Positions 47,000 to 57,406 of a DNA stretch of 64,000 nucleotides are shown piece by piece. The translations under genes were made by a program, and so were the position numbers. The stretch lies in NCBI GenBank assembly GCA_028095005.1, contig CM051459.1, forward strand, positions 133,387,657 to 133,451,656, written 5' to 3'. The first letter of the stretch is position 1, and each line of letters starts with the position of its first letter. This DNA is from Rhynchospora pubera. Its lineage: Eukaryota; Streptophyta; Magnoliopsida; Poales; Cyperaceae. The notes beneath the pieces were generated by a model that did no database searches, was not told where the DNA came from, and saw nothing but the letters and a program-made list of their open reading frames with translations.

Positions 47000-48080
47000 A
47001 TCATAACTTCATGCTATTAGTATCGTAACTTCAGGTTACAATAAATAAATTGAGATAAAATAAAATAAATAAATAAAATGAATGAATAAAGTAAATAAAA
47101 TAACATACAATAACTTAATTATAACTTCAGGTTAGTAAAATTTTATTTAATAACTTCTAGTTATTTAATTTGTTTGACTGCACAAGAATTTAAATGAAAT
47201 AACTTCAGGTTATTTTCTCATTTAATGACAAATAATAACTGTTGATATATTAAATTGGAAATAACTTCACGTTATTTTTCATCCGGTGTCCAATAACTTC
47301 TGGTTATTAAGAATAGAACTTCAGGTTCTTTGAAAATAAAATTTCAGTTTTGAATAATAACTGCCGGATATTTATATAATAATAATCAGTGGTGTTTCAT
47401 AACTTCTGGTTATATTAATTTATAATAGAACTTCATGTTCTAAGCAAATCAATTTAAAAATCAAGAACTTCAAGTTCTAAACAAATTACTTCAAGAGCAT
47501 CAAGAACTTCAGGTTCTAAATAATTTTAATCGAAATATAAATTTCAAGTTATTGATGTCATAACTTCAGGTTATGATAAATAAAATAAATAAAAAATACA
47601 ACATAATAAATAGAAAATAAAATATAATATAATTCATTTGATTATAACTTCAGGTTATAATAATTAACAACTTTTAGTTATTAAAATTTTTTACTGTTCA
47701 ATTAGAATAATTTAATTGAAAATAACTTCAGGTTATTTTTCATTTATTAACTTAGAAATAAAATTCAAGTTTTAAACAAATAAATTCAAGTATTAAGAAC
47801 TTCAGGTTCTAAACAAATTATTTTTAATGAATAAGAACTTCAAGTTCTAAATAACTTTAAATCGAAATATGAAGTTCAGGTTGTTCATGTTATAAGAACT
47901 TCGGGTTCTTGATAAACTTTCAAGTTTGGATAATATCATTAAATAATTATTTCCATCGTCATTCACTTCGGGGAATGATTCTCATAAATTCAAACGAAAA
48001 AAATTCAGATTCAAATATCCTTAAAAAAAACGAAATTAAGAAAGAAATATATTTATGAACTTCTGGTCATATCGCATGTA
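47000..48080. repeat. Array of about 20 micro-hairpins with covarying stems in the gag position
   Basis: Repeated motif: 5-8 bp stem, AAC..GTT core, 5-nt loop usually TTCAG. Examples: GTAAC-TTCAG-GTTAC (47025-47039), AATAAC-TTCTA-GTTATT (about 47150), AAATAAC-TTCAC-GTTATTT (about 47260), AGAAC-TTCAG-GTTCT (about 47317), TAGAAC-TTCAT-GTTCTA (about 47426), CATAAC-TTCAG-GTTATG (about 47559), ATTATAAC-TTCAG-GTTATAAT (about 47641), AAGAAC-TTCGG-GTTCTT (about 47894). Spacing is irregular (20-100 bp), with AT-rich filler. Confidence 0.85.
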
Positions 48081-48585
48081 GAAATTATTTACGAAATAAT
48101 TTCAAGTCAAGCCTTTACTTTTTTTTTAATACTTACGGATTACCTTTTCACAACAAAATCAAAAAGAAAAAATACCTACGGAAACTAAACAGATATAAAC
48201 AAAGAATGAATCTCAACATATATAAACAGATCTAAACAGATTGCAAAAGTTACGGTTTGAATTACAAATAACTACGGGATGTACATTTGCAAATATTCAA
48301 ATACACTATATCAATTTCAATCAAACCCTTTTACCTTTTCCTCCTGAGCGATTCGTGCTGATAACATGTTATAAAATAAAGTGAAAGGTGGAAGAGACAA
48401 AGATAAAAGAGAGAGTAAAGTGGTGCTCTGTAATTCTTATTCTCAATTGTTCAATCTAGATTACAGTATACATCCTCTATTTATAAGGCAAAAACAAATC
48501 TTCTAATTAATGCTATAGATCTCATACAATTAATAGGAATAATGAAAATGGACAATCAATATATAATTTCATTTATAACAAAAAT

Positions 48586-49019
48586 AAACTAATTGCTATT
48601 TCTTGATTTATATATACAACAAATCACCACTAGCATCGATTGCATTATAAAAGAAAAAAAGAATTTAAATCAAGAGTTAATTAATACATGCATTCTAAAA
48701 ATTGATGTTGCTCTGATATATTATTATATCACGCATTTAAAAAATTGAATTGTGCAATTAATGTGACCTATAAAAATATAATATATACACTTTTTTTTTC
48801 AAATAAGAAGAGATCTTTAAAATTGAAAAACTGTGGATCTTTCAATAGTAATAATTTTCTGTCAATCTGAAAATATTAGTCAACTATTTTTTAAACAATG
48901 ACCACTAACAAAATTTGAGCCACTATTGTATTTCAAACTTTTGATTTAAGAAATATTATAATAAGAAAAATAAAATAAACACAAAGTTTTGAAAAAACTT
49001 GTCTATATAATCTGAATAT

Positions 49020-49052
<33 letters not shown>

Positions 49053-49056
49053 ATCT
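48586..49056. other. Copy B-specific AT-rich flank with TA microsatellite
   Basis: No gene seen. Contains a TA repeat at about 49016-49051. No counterpart in copy A. Confidence 0.5.
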
Positions 49057-49585
49057 AGTGTTCTCCAAAATGACACGACACGATCGTGTTAGCACGACAC
49101 GATGTGTGTGTTGACACCACACGACACGACACGACCTGAATACATAATTGGCACGACACGTTCGTGTTATCGTGTCGTGTTGGGACATTAGAAAGTTTGA
49201 CACGATTCATCACGCAACAAGACACGAACACGAATTAACACGACATCTCAATGCAAATTTAATTATTAATGTTGATTATTTAAGCGAAATTAATAATTTA
49301 ATTTCAATTTATAATACTATATCATATTATTTACCATCATTTAAATTGAAATAGTGTTCTAATCTAATTATTTTTTTAATAAAAAAATATTAATAAAAAA
49401 TTTAAACTTAATCAAATAATAAATTATTATGTTTAGTAATTTTTCTCTTACTTTTATTTTTTTAATAATTTTTAATTTAAAAAATAATAAAATAATATGA
49501 CACGATTTGACACGACTAACACGACGTGTCAACACGTGTCGTGTCGTGCCAAAATGTGTGTCGCATCAAAATGCGTGTCGTGTGC
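49057..49585. mobile_element. CACGACACG-rich foldback element next to PPR copy B
   Basis: Clusters of 'acacgacacg' at the left (49068-49150) face clusters of 'cgtgtcgtgt' at the right (49500-49580), with an AT-rich middle. Such ends are common in plant MITEs. Its right end abuts sequence homologous to the proximal PPR promoter (from about 49587). Exact ends are not resolved. Confidence 0.55.
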
Positions 49586-49889
49586 CAAATTGTTTACTCC
49601 GATGAGGCCCATAAAACAAATAACATATTTCCTCTTCTTTGTAAATTCCCTAGCGCCTCTCTCTCTTTCCAAGCAATTCTACCACTGAGGCACTGACCAC
49701 TCTATTCTCCTCCCTATAGTGTAGAGAGTAGTACACCATCAAAATTTCTCTCCAATTTATTCCTTCATTCTCTTCTTTACTCTGTATATGCTTTCTAACT
49801 CTATCCAAAACCTTCACTTCCTGGGACTTCGTTGCTGATTCACCACCCCCTCTGCTCAATGATCTGAAGGTGTTTGTGGAATTGCCTCA

Positions 49890-52160
49890 ATGGCCTTATC
49901 CAATGTTTTGAAATACCATCCTTCAATTTTCTATCCCAAATCTAGGATTCCACCAAATCATGTGGTTTCTTTCAGATCCCTCAATAGTGCACCTGATTCT
50001 AGACAAACTGAACTATCCCTTCCACCTAATTCAAATTCAAGCAGCCTCTTAACCCTCCTCAGAAATCAAAAGGACCCAAAATCGGCGCTGCACATATTCA
50101 ATACAGCATTGAATGAGGGTGGGTTGGGTTACTCTTATTCGGTCTATGAAGAAATCATCAAGCAACTGAGAACAGCAGGGTGTTTTGATGAAGTAAATTC
50201 CATTCTACAACAGATGCATCTGAATAGATTGGAAGTCAAGAGATGCACCTTGTTATCCATCATAGAGAGCTATATCAAGTTCTCCTTGTTTGATGAGGCT
50301 GTTGAATTTGTACTTAACCTAACCCAACAAAAATTCGGGTTGAGACCTGGCACGGTATTGTACAATCATCTACTTAACCTTCTAATAGAGGTAGAGGGAA
50401 ATAAAATAAATCTTGTGGAATTGGTTTTTACCGAAATGGAAAATAGAGGGTCTGAGCCTGACGTAGTGACCTTTACAATATTAATCAAGTTATTTTGCAA
50501 AAACCATAAGACAAAAGCTGCACTGTTAATGCTCGATGAAATGCACAAGAGAGGTTTAACTCCAGATGACGTGACATTTATCATAATAATGAACGCTTTT
50601 ATAAAAGAAGAGAACCTTGATGCTGCTGTAAGGATAAAAGAAAGAATGGTACAAGAGGGTGTGAAGATAACAAAGAAGGCAGTAAACGTATTGGTAAATG
50701 GGTTTTGTAAAGAGGGCCAGGTAGAAGAAGCCCTGGGCCTCATCCAAGAGGAATTGGTTAATGGGTTCATGCCAGATAAGTTCACTTTTACTGCTTTGAT
50801 TAATGGATTGTACCAGTATGGATATGTTAGTCAGGCAGCTGAAGTTCTAGAAGGCATGATTAAACTAGATTTTCATCCTGATGTGGTTGTATACAACAGC
50901 ATAATAAACCATTTGTGCAAACGTAATGGTATAGAAGAAGCCATGGGCATACTTCAGCAAATGGTTGACAATGGTTGTTTACCTGATTTGGTCTCTTATA
51001 CTACGCTAATTAATGCATTATGTAGAGTTAATCGTGTCAATGAGGCCATAGACCTTTTCCATGGCCTCACCCGTATGGGTCTTTCTCCAAATACCTACAC
51101 CTTTAATTCGTTAATTAACGGGCTTCTCAAAGCTAAAGATTTTAACCATGCTTATCAGATGTTTAAGGAGATGAAAGACAATGGATGCGTACCTGATGCA
51201 GTCACATATAACACTTTTATAAGCCAACTTTGTTTTGAGGGGCAGTTAGAGAAAGCTCTAAAATTGTTTAAAGAAATGGATCATACTGGTTGCCCAAAGG
51301 CTCTTCTGACTTACAATGTTTTAATAAACTGGCTTTGCAAAGAAAGAAGGTTAGAAGATGCACTGCTCTTGTTTGAGCAAATGGAGATAAATGGGGTTTC
51401 AAGGAACTTGCAGACTTACAACACTGTTATCGATGGGCTATGTAGAAGTTACCAGATAAGTAAAGCAAAGGAGCTAATGGATCAGATGGTACTTAATGGA
51501 ATTAAACCTAATAAGTTTACCTACAACTCCATCCTGTCACACTACTGCCGGGAAGGTAATATAATACAAGTAGGTGAGATAGTGGAATGCATGACCCAGA
51601 ATGGATTTGAACCTGATAAATTCACATATGAAAAACTAGTTAGATCCCTATGCAAGGCAGAAAGGATTGAACAGGCGTGTGAAGTACTTGGGGATATGCA
51701 TGTAAGAGGTATGAAACCAAGTCCAAAACAGTACAACCCTGTGATAGCAGGCCTTTTCAGGACAAAGAAGAATGGAGATGCCATTGCACTATTTAGAGAG
51801 ATGAAGCAAGTTGGAGGCAATCCCAATGCTATCAGCTATAACATAGTCCTGCGCGGTCTTTGCTGTGATGAGAGACTTATCAGTGAGGCAGCTGAGTTCT
51901 TGGTGGAGATGGTGGAGACAGGGTTTGTACCTGAACTCCTGTCCTTTTTAAATTTAGCCAATGGATTGTTGCATTTGAAGCTAGAGGATAAGCTTGTTGA
52001 TTTGGTCTGGTTGGTTATGAGTCGGGTTGGTTTTGAGGTTAGTGAGGTATCTGCAGTTAATGGGTTGCTGAAGATTGGGAAATATGATGAGGCAATTGCT
52101 ACATTTGATCGGTTTTTGCATGATAGAATTCCAGAAAATGATCGGCAACTGAGATATTAA
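49890..52160 (+). CDS. P-type pentatricopeptide repeat protein, MEE40/At3g53700-like, copy B, 756 aa
   Basis: Intact paralogue of 22975-25245: same length, same start, no stop or frameshift. Differences by eye: D154G, G317A, I368V, N371T, V373L, V390F, D471A, I584V, R601G, S656G. About 14 nucleotide changes in 2271, of which only three or four are silent. N371T is the 5th residue of a repeat (SYTTLI instead of SYNTVI); D471A and D154G are last residues of repeats; these positions contact RNA bases. About 300 bp of proximal 5' flank is kept, including one site II motif, then the CACGACACG element begins. Whether both copies are expressed cannot be told from sequence. Confidence 0.92.
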   Translation: MALSNVLKYHPSIFYPKSRIPPNHVVSFRSLNSAPDSRQTELSLPPNSNSSSLLTLLRNQKDPKSALHIFNTALNEGGLGYSYSVYEEIIKQLRTAGCFDEVNSILQQMHLNRLEVKRCTLLSIIESYIKFSLFDEAVEFVLNLTQQKFGLRPGTVLYNHLLNLLIEVEGNKINLVELVFTEMENRGSEPDVVTFTILIKLFCKNHKTKAALLMLDEMHKRGLTPDDVTFIIIMNAFIKEENLDAAVRIKERMVQEGVKITKKAVNVLVNGFCKEGQVEEALGLIQEELVNGFMPDKFTFTALINGLYQYGYVSQAAEVLEGMIKLDFHPDVVVYNSIINHLCKRNGIEEAMGILQQMVDNGCLPDLVSYTTLINALCRVNRVNEAIDLFHGLTRMGLSPNTYTFNSLINGLLKAKDFNHAYQMFKEMKDNGCVPDAVTYNTFISQLCFEGQLEKALKLFKEMDHTGCPKALLTYNVLINWLCKERRLEDALLLFEQMEINGVSRNLQTYNTVIDGLCRSYQISKAKELMDQMVLNGIKPNKFTYNSILSHYCREGNIIQVGEIVECMTQNGFEPDKFTYEKLVRSLCKAERIEQACEVLGDMHVRGMKPSPKQYNPVIAGLFRTKKNGDAIALFREMKQVGGNPNAISYNIVLRGLCCDERLISEAAEFLVEMVETGFVPELLSFLNLANGLLHLKLEDKLVDLVWLVMSRVGFEVSEVSAVNGLLKIGKYDEAIATFDRFLHDRIPENDRQLRY

Positions 52161-53152
52161 TTTTTTTTTATTATTATTGCTATTCTCTCTATTACAATTT
52201 TGGGTTTTCAGAATCAGTTCTCTTTGGATAAAATAGAGATGCATTGTTCTTATTTTATAGGTTGTCGCAAAAAAAATTGGTATATACTGTTTACTTTATT
52301 GATCTCTCAAAATATAATGTCATTGTTCATAGTTCGAGCTATAAATAATTTTCATGATTGTGCGAATTATGCAGCTGGGAAATTAAAAAATAGCTGACAA
52401 ATCGATTCCAGCGGCTTAGTAGATATTAAAAATCACAAAATAGCTCCACGTATGTATCATAATTTGATCTTCGAATTACATTATTTGATCTAATAGTACA
52501 ACACGACTCACTATATACTGAATCAAACAACCTGAAATTGAATTAGATGCAGTAGTCAGTAGAGGCAATCCAACCCAAACAAGGATACTCAAGGACAACG
52601 TACATTAAATGTATTTTCTTTAGTGAAGTGAGTTAAAAATAAAAATATGGAATAGATATTATCCAATCAATAGATAATGAAACATATGAAAAAATAAATG
52701 ATATGGTATGGCTTAAAAGTTTTAACATTTAACTGGAGTAGAAATTTACTTTTTGTTTTTCAATCCGCATTGCCGCATTGGGGAACTTATACCAACAGCT
52801 TTACTGTTTGTTCGGACCTTGTGGACCTAATGTACTTTTCCCATTCGTTGCAAAACCATGTTTTGAACCAAAATCTTGTCATGAAACTGGAGATGATCAA
52901 ATGAGAGAGAGAGACCTCCAGTTATGTGCATGAGTCGAAGTTTTCCCTCTTTTGTACCATATATAATGCATGATTAAAGAAAGGTCAATGCCTTTTCACA
53001 TCTCTCTCTCTCTCTCTCTCTCTCTAGTTGCATGTTCACTTCAGCCCCACTTCATAAATACCAACTTTCTTCATGTACTCTATAAATTGACATCTCTTAC
53101 TGATTATATTCACACACACTACTTCGCAACATTTTCCCACGTATATTATATT

Positions 53153-53771
53153 ATGGAGGAAATCAACACTAGTGTAAGCAAAACCAATAGTCTCAACCCA
53201 AATACAAGAAGTGAAGAATCATTGCCTTGCTCTTCCGAGGAGAGTGGTTGGACTTCTTATTTTGAAGATTTCATTACATCAAATGAAAATAAAGGTGGTG
53301 TTGCCATGGTTTATAGTCATTCACTGAGCTCTTCTTTGATCTCTGACGCATCTCCTTCAAGGTTTATATCCGAGAACAAAAATAAAAGAAAAGCAAGTGG
53401 GCCTTTATGCAATTACGAGGATGATCCTTTGGAAGACACTGCTTGCTCTTCTTTAAAATTTTGCTGTCAACCAAATGGTATGAAGTCTAATACATTTGCA
53501 TATATGTACCAATTCTTTTATATGATTTTTTAAAGAAGAAAATTGATTTGAGCTAAATAACATACTCGTTTTTATTTTTTTTATTTTCCAGGACATAGAG
53601 ATTGGTTCTGTCAAACAGATGAACATGAGGGACCAAGATGCAAATGTGTTATCAAATGGGTTTGGTTTTGGTTTGGATTTAGTTAACAATATGAATAAGA
53701 TAGAGTGCACAAATGTCTATTGTAATAGAAAACCCTTTAGTACGCTTTCTTCTTTTGTTCAAGGCTGTTGA
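53153..53771 (+). CDS. SOB FIVE-LIKE (SOFL) protein, copy B, 165 aa
   Basis: Exons 53153-53477 and 53599-53771, frame kept, TGA at 53769. Same signatures as copy A (ESGWTSYFEDF, SLISDASPSR, LEDTACSS), with few changes (Y to N at the end of exon 1, F to C in VYCNRKP). The acceptor used here is CATAG; an upstream CCAG would shift the frame and end early, so both forms are possible. An in-frame ATG at 52970 would add 61 residues encoded by the CT repeat and UTR; copy A lacks that frame, so 53153 is preferred. Promoter lacks the hAT MITE. Confidence 0.8.
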
Positions 53772-55168
53772 CTCGTGTACTTTATTCAAATCTGTTGAAA
53801 TTGTAGCTCATCATATATTGGTTCAGATCATCTGTATTAGTTATAAAAAATGTATGTTGTCGGTATTTTGGCAAAGTTTTTATTTTGGAAATCTGAAATA
53901 GAAAAAAATTCCAAAAGAGCACATGTAAAATTGGATTCAGAAAACTATAAATCACATAAAACAGTCATATAAAAAAGAGATAACTACTTGCATAGAATCC
54001 TGTAAAAAAAATTTTGTTGATTTTTGAAGAAGTGTTCTTTTTTTCTTTTTGAAATTGTTTTTTGAAGAAGTTGTGCTTCTTATATAATTTGACGATTCTA
54101 CCCGCCTTTTCTAAATAGATTCGTGTTTTCAGACTTTGTACATTCAGTTTTAGATATATATAATTTTAAAAAATAACATTTTGAAGCACAATATTTTTTC
54201 AAAGGCTAAAACGAAAATAGCAGTTGACTAAAAAAAATTTAGAGTCTTACTTGCATATTACAAAAAGATTTGAAAACTTCGTGTCTTTATTCTTCTTTAG
54301 ATAGCAGTTATATTTAAGCAAAAAAAAAATAAAATTTTATCGCACCAAAGACCGGTAAGCATGCACCTTCTTTCATGAATAGCAGAGTAATCAAATTTTC
54401 ACGATAATATAAAGGTGTAGAGACTTTAACAACAATGGTGATTTGCTAATAATAAGGGACGCCATTAAGAATAATTGCATTTATATATTAAAATTTTGGG
54501 GGTAAACCAAAACTTTAAAGCCTATATGAATTAATGTAATTAAACGGATCACTAATTATATGTTGACAAGAAGGTAAAATCAAAATTAAATTTGAAATTC
54601 AATATTATTGATATGATCAAATAAGGCATATAAAACTTCACTGATTTCTATAAAAGTAAGAGAAAGTTTAATATACATTATAGTGTATAGGGAGTCTTAT
54701 GCGACACGAACTTATTTGGAGATATTTTTGTAAATTGACAAATCTAATTTGACCAATCTAATATGCATATTGAAATATAGGGTTGATAAGAATCATCCCC
54801 TAATAGTTAGATTAATTGTATTCCAAAAAAGAAAAGAGGATTATGGGGATGATGGAGATTTTTTTTGAATGTTATTAATGAAGCTCCTCCCTTCATCCCA
54901 TCATCCCACACTTACCTTCTATTTTTTTCGGCATCCTCTGAATTTTAGTAACTGTTTTTGTTAATATTTTTTCCAGAACAGTTAGTAAGATTAACCAGAA
55001 CAGTTAGTTATTTTTCCGGAACAGTTAGTGATTTTTTCAGAACATTTAGTTATTTATCCAGAACAGTTAGTTATTTTTTAGAACTTTTCTATTAATATTT
55101 GAAAATGAAACTTAATTAAAAAAAAACAGTTGAAGGAAGGAGGGGAGTACAATACATTGGATTAATTG
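53772..55168. other. SOFL-B 3' flank to end of duplication
   Basis: Collinear with 27293-28242 and then 39494-39976 of copy A. No gene seen. 'ccagaacagttagttattt' is repeated a few times around 54970-55080. Confidence 0.65.
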
Positions 55169-55305
55169 TATTCTAAAAAAAAAAGAGGGGATGATGGAAT
55201 CATCCCTTGGACTTTCTTATTAATGAAGACATGTTATATAATTAATAAAGATTTGAGGATGATGGAGATGATAGAATCTATGGGATGATGGAAAGCAATT
55301 CCCTA

Positions 55306-55466
55306 TTGAAATATCATAGCAAACCAAATTAGATTTATTACTATTTTATTTTTTTAAAAACTGTCATTTTTAGAATGTTGAAAATAGTAGTTTGTTTTCA
55401 AAAATGACAGATTTTAAAAAATTCGAAAAAAATAGTAATAAAATTTGATTTGCTACAAGATTTCAA
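55306..55466. mobile_element. Foldback MITE
   Basis: Arms of about 65 bp: 'ttgaaatatcatagcaaa' with 'actgtcatttttagaa' return inverted as 'caaaaatgacag' and 'tttgctacaagatttcaa'. A near-perfect hairpin with a short loop around 55385. No clear duplication of the target. Confidence 0.6.
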
Positions 55467-55721
55467 TAATATGTAGATTAGATTTGTCAATTTACATAAG
55501 TATTCCTGAAAAAATCTGCGATGCATAGAAAGCTATGTTGCATATTAAACTTTCTCTAAAAGTAATGATATTTGGTACGTATTTTACCATTGATAATGTA
55601 GTGACTTCAATTTTCAGCCATATGCAATTAATTATGATTCTTAATGTATCACTAAACCATACTTAAAATGTATGATACAACGTTTTGTAAGTTAGTTATA
55701 TGTACGTTTAACAATAGATAG

Positions 55722-55877
55722 GAGAACCAGCTCTTGGTCTAGTGGCAAAGAGTAATGCTCCTTAACTCTTTGAGTGAAAGGTCGCAGGTTCGAAACCCGG
55801 CTGGGGGGGTCTTTCATAGACATTTAATTTAAAAAAAAATAAGTTGGGTGGCTTAGAACTCCAATTTATCTTCAAAA
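55722..55877 (+). mobile_element. tRNA-derived SINE with 12-bp target duplication
   Basis: A-box-like 'TGGTCTAGTGGCAAAGAG' and B-box 'AGGTTCGAAACCC' give a tRNA-like head, followed by 'gggggggtctttc' and an A-rich stretch. Flanked by AACAATAGATAG at 55710-55721 and 55878-55889. The direct repeat shows it is a retroposed SINE, not a working tRNA gene. Confidence 0.85.
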
Positions 55878-55889
55878 AACAATAGATAG

Positions 55890-57120
55890 ACATAAATTAC
55901 TTTCTTAATATTGAATATTTGTAATTAAACTGATCTTATCTCTTTTAATCAATTGTGTATCATAAGGTAGTGTTGCTGAATGACCTGGTTCTCTGCACAG
56001 AATATTAGAAATTAACAGTCATGACAATACTTATTCCAGCATTTATTGAGAAAAAGACACAACAGAAAACGAATGTTTAGGTACACTATATGTATTATGG
56101 CATGTCTTTTCTAGCATGTGCTCTATAATTATATTCCGAAACATTCATTTGAATTAATGGAACAGATTTTTCAAATAATACGTGTTAGTGTATAATTGTA
56201 TATGAATTAGGCTTGCATAAACGTTGCATTTCGGCACAAGTATTAATCACACAATACTTCATTTATAAAATTTGTACGATACAAAATCTTACTCTATTAT
56301 CTAGAATTTAAGTACAATTTATATATATACTTTTATGATTTCAAAGTGACTGTAAAATATTTGTAAAAAAATAATTTGTAAGGCAATTGGGATACCTTTT
56401 TAAAAAATCTATAAAAATAGTTAAAATTATATAGAAAATTATAAAATCTAGTGTCTTAATTAATTTAAAAAATTTAATTTGATGAGTATAAAACCCAAAA
56501 TAAGGATCGCATGATATTTTAAATGCCGTTTATTTAATTTAATTACTCTTAATTTTATATTTGTAATCATTAATTTTTCAAACTAATTGAGTAGATCAGC
56601 AAATAACTATTGTCATTTTTTATATATTATATCGGTGTTACACATCTAATAACAAACAATAAGATCCATGGACCAGTCATTCAGAATCTTTTTAAAAAAT
56701 ACCTTTTCTTTTTCCTTTTTTTTCTGGGGAATAAAAGAAGCTTAAGAGTGTTAATTTGGAGTAATATAACTAGGTGCACTCCTAAGACAACGTACTAAGT
56801 TGTAGAGGGATTCCAATAAAAAGGACCTCAATTCCATGTCTTATCTCGACCGATCGAAATAAAAGTTAATGTTGGTGATGCACAACAGTACAACTGTTCA
56901 AGAGTCAAAACTCATATGTGATATCTTTACCTTCCTCAAAATAACATTTAATTAAAGATGGCTAGCCTAATTCTACTGCTGCAATTCAATGCTAGCACAG
57001 TACCAATGCATGCATGGCGTCTGACAATTAGAATACAGTAATAAAAAGTAATTATGAGATGATACGAACCTCGACATGATTACGTTCAGTTACAGGAAAA
57101 GGATTGTTACAACGTATAAG
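55890..57120. other. AT-rich intergenic sequence
   Basis: No gene, RNA or clear element was found. Confidence 0.5.
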
Positions 57121-57128
57121 GCCAAGAG

Positions 57129-57406
57129 TAGGGGTGGGTAACGTTAATAACGGAAACGGAATGGGGTGTTCCGTTTTCCGTTCCGTTTCAATAAACGGTA
57201 TGTACCGGCTGATTCATATTCGTTCCGTTTGGACGGAACGTAACGGAACGGTTATATTTACACTGTATTTCATATAAATGAATCACGAAATGCATTCCGT
57301 TTTCCGTTCCGTTTGTGAAACGGAAAGAAATTTCATTCCGTTATTCGTTCCACATGGACGGAACGGAACGGTTTCGCGATTTCGCGTCATTCCGCGCCCA
57401 CCCCTA
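57129..57406. mobile_element. hAT-type MITE, 278 bp
   Basis: Ends TAGGGGTGGGTAACG and GCGCCCACCCCTA are inverted; an 8-bp duplication GCCAAGAG flanks it (57121-57128, 57407-57414). The interior is rich in 'ccgttccgttt' and 'acggaacgg' repeats in both directions. Confidence 0.85.

Larger units (their letters stand above)
42502..48580 (-). mobile_element. Ty1/copia element, Ale/Retrofit-like, 6079 bp, lacking gag
   Basis: LTRs 42502-42715 and 48367-48580 are 214 bp each (TGTTATAAA..TTTATAACA) and differ at two sites by eye. Target duplication AAAAT at 42497-42501 and 48581-48585. On the - strand the 5' LTR is followed by TTATCAGCACGA, the primer-site wording of Ale/Retrofit elements. Pol is recognisable from 46430 down to 42901. 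Where gag should be (46430-48366) there is only AT-rich sequence with an array of small hairpins. It sits upstream of PPR copy B, in the opposite direction. Confidence 0.9.
39977..55168 (+). repeat. Tandem segmental duplication, copy B
   Basis: Second copy of the block beginning at 19189. Left edge: intron 3 of the GTPase. Right edge: about 55168 (ATTAATTGTA). Copy-specific insertions: foldback MITE 40925-41138, Mutator-like MITE 41833-42131, Ale-type copia 42502-48580, and the CACGACACG element near 49057-49585. Confidence 0.9.

Noticed and set aside
47000..48080. CRISPR-like array
   Set aside because: Repeats are short variable hairpins with irregular AT-rich spacing in a plant retroelement; no CRISPR logic applies.
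52970..53152. In-frame upstream ATG that would extend SOFL copy B by 61 residues
   Set aside because: The extension is encoded by a CT repeat and leader sequence and is not open in copy A; the family start fits 53153.
55722..55877. tRNA gene
   Set aside because: A and B boxes are present but the cloverleaf does not close, and a 12-bp target duplication marks it as a SINE.
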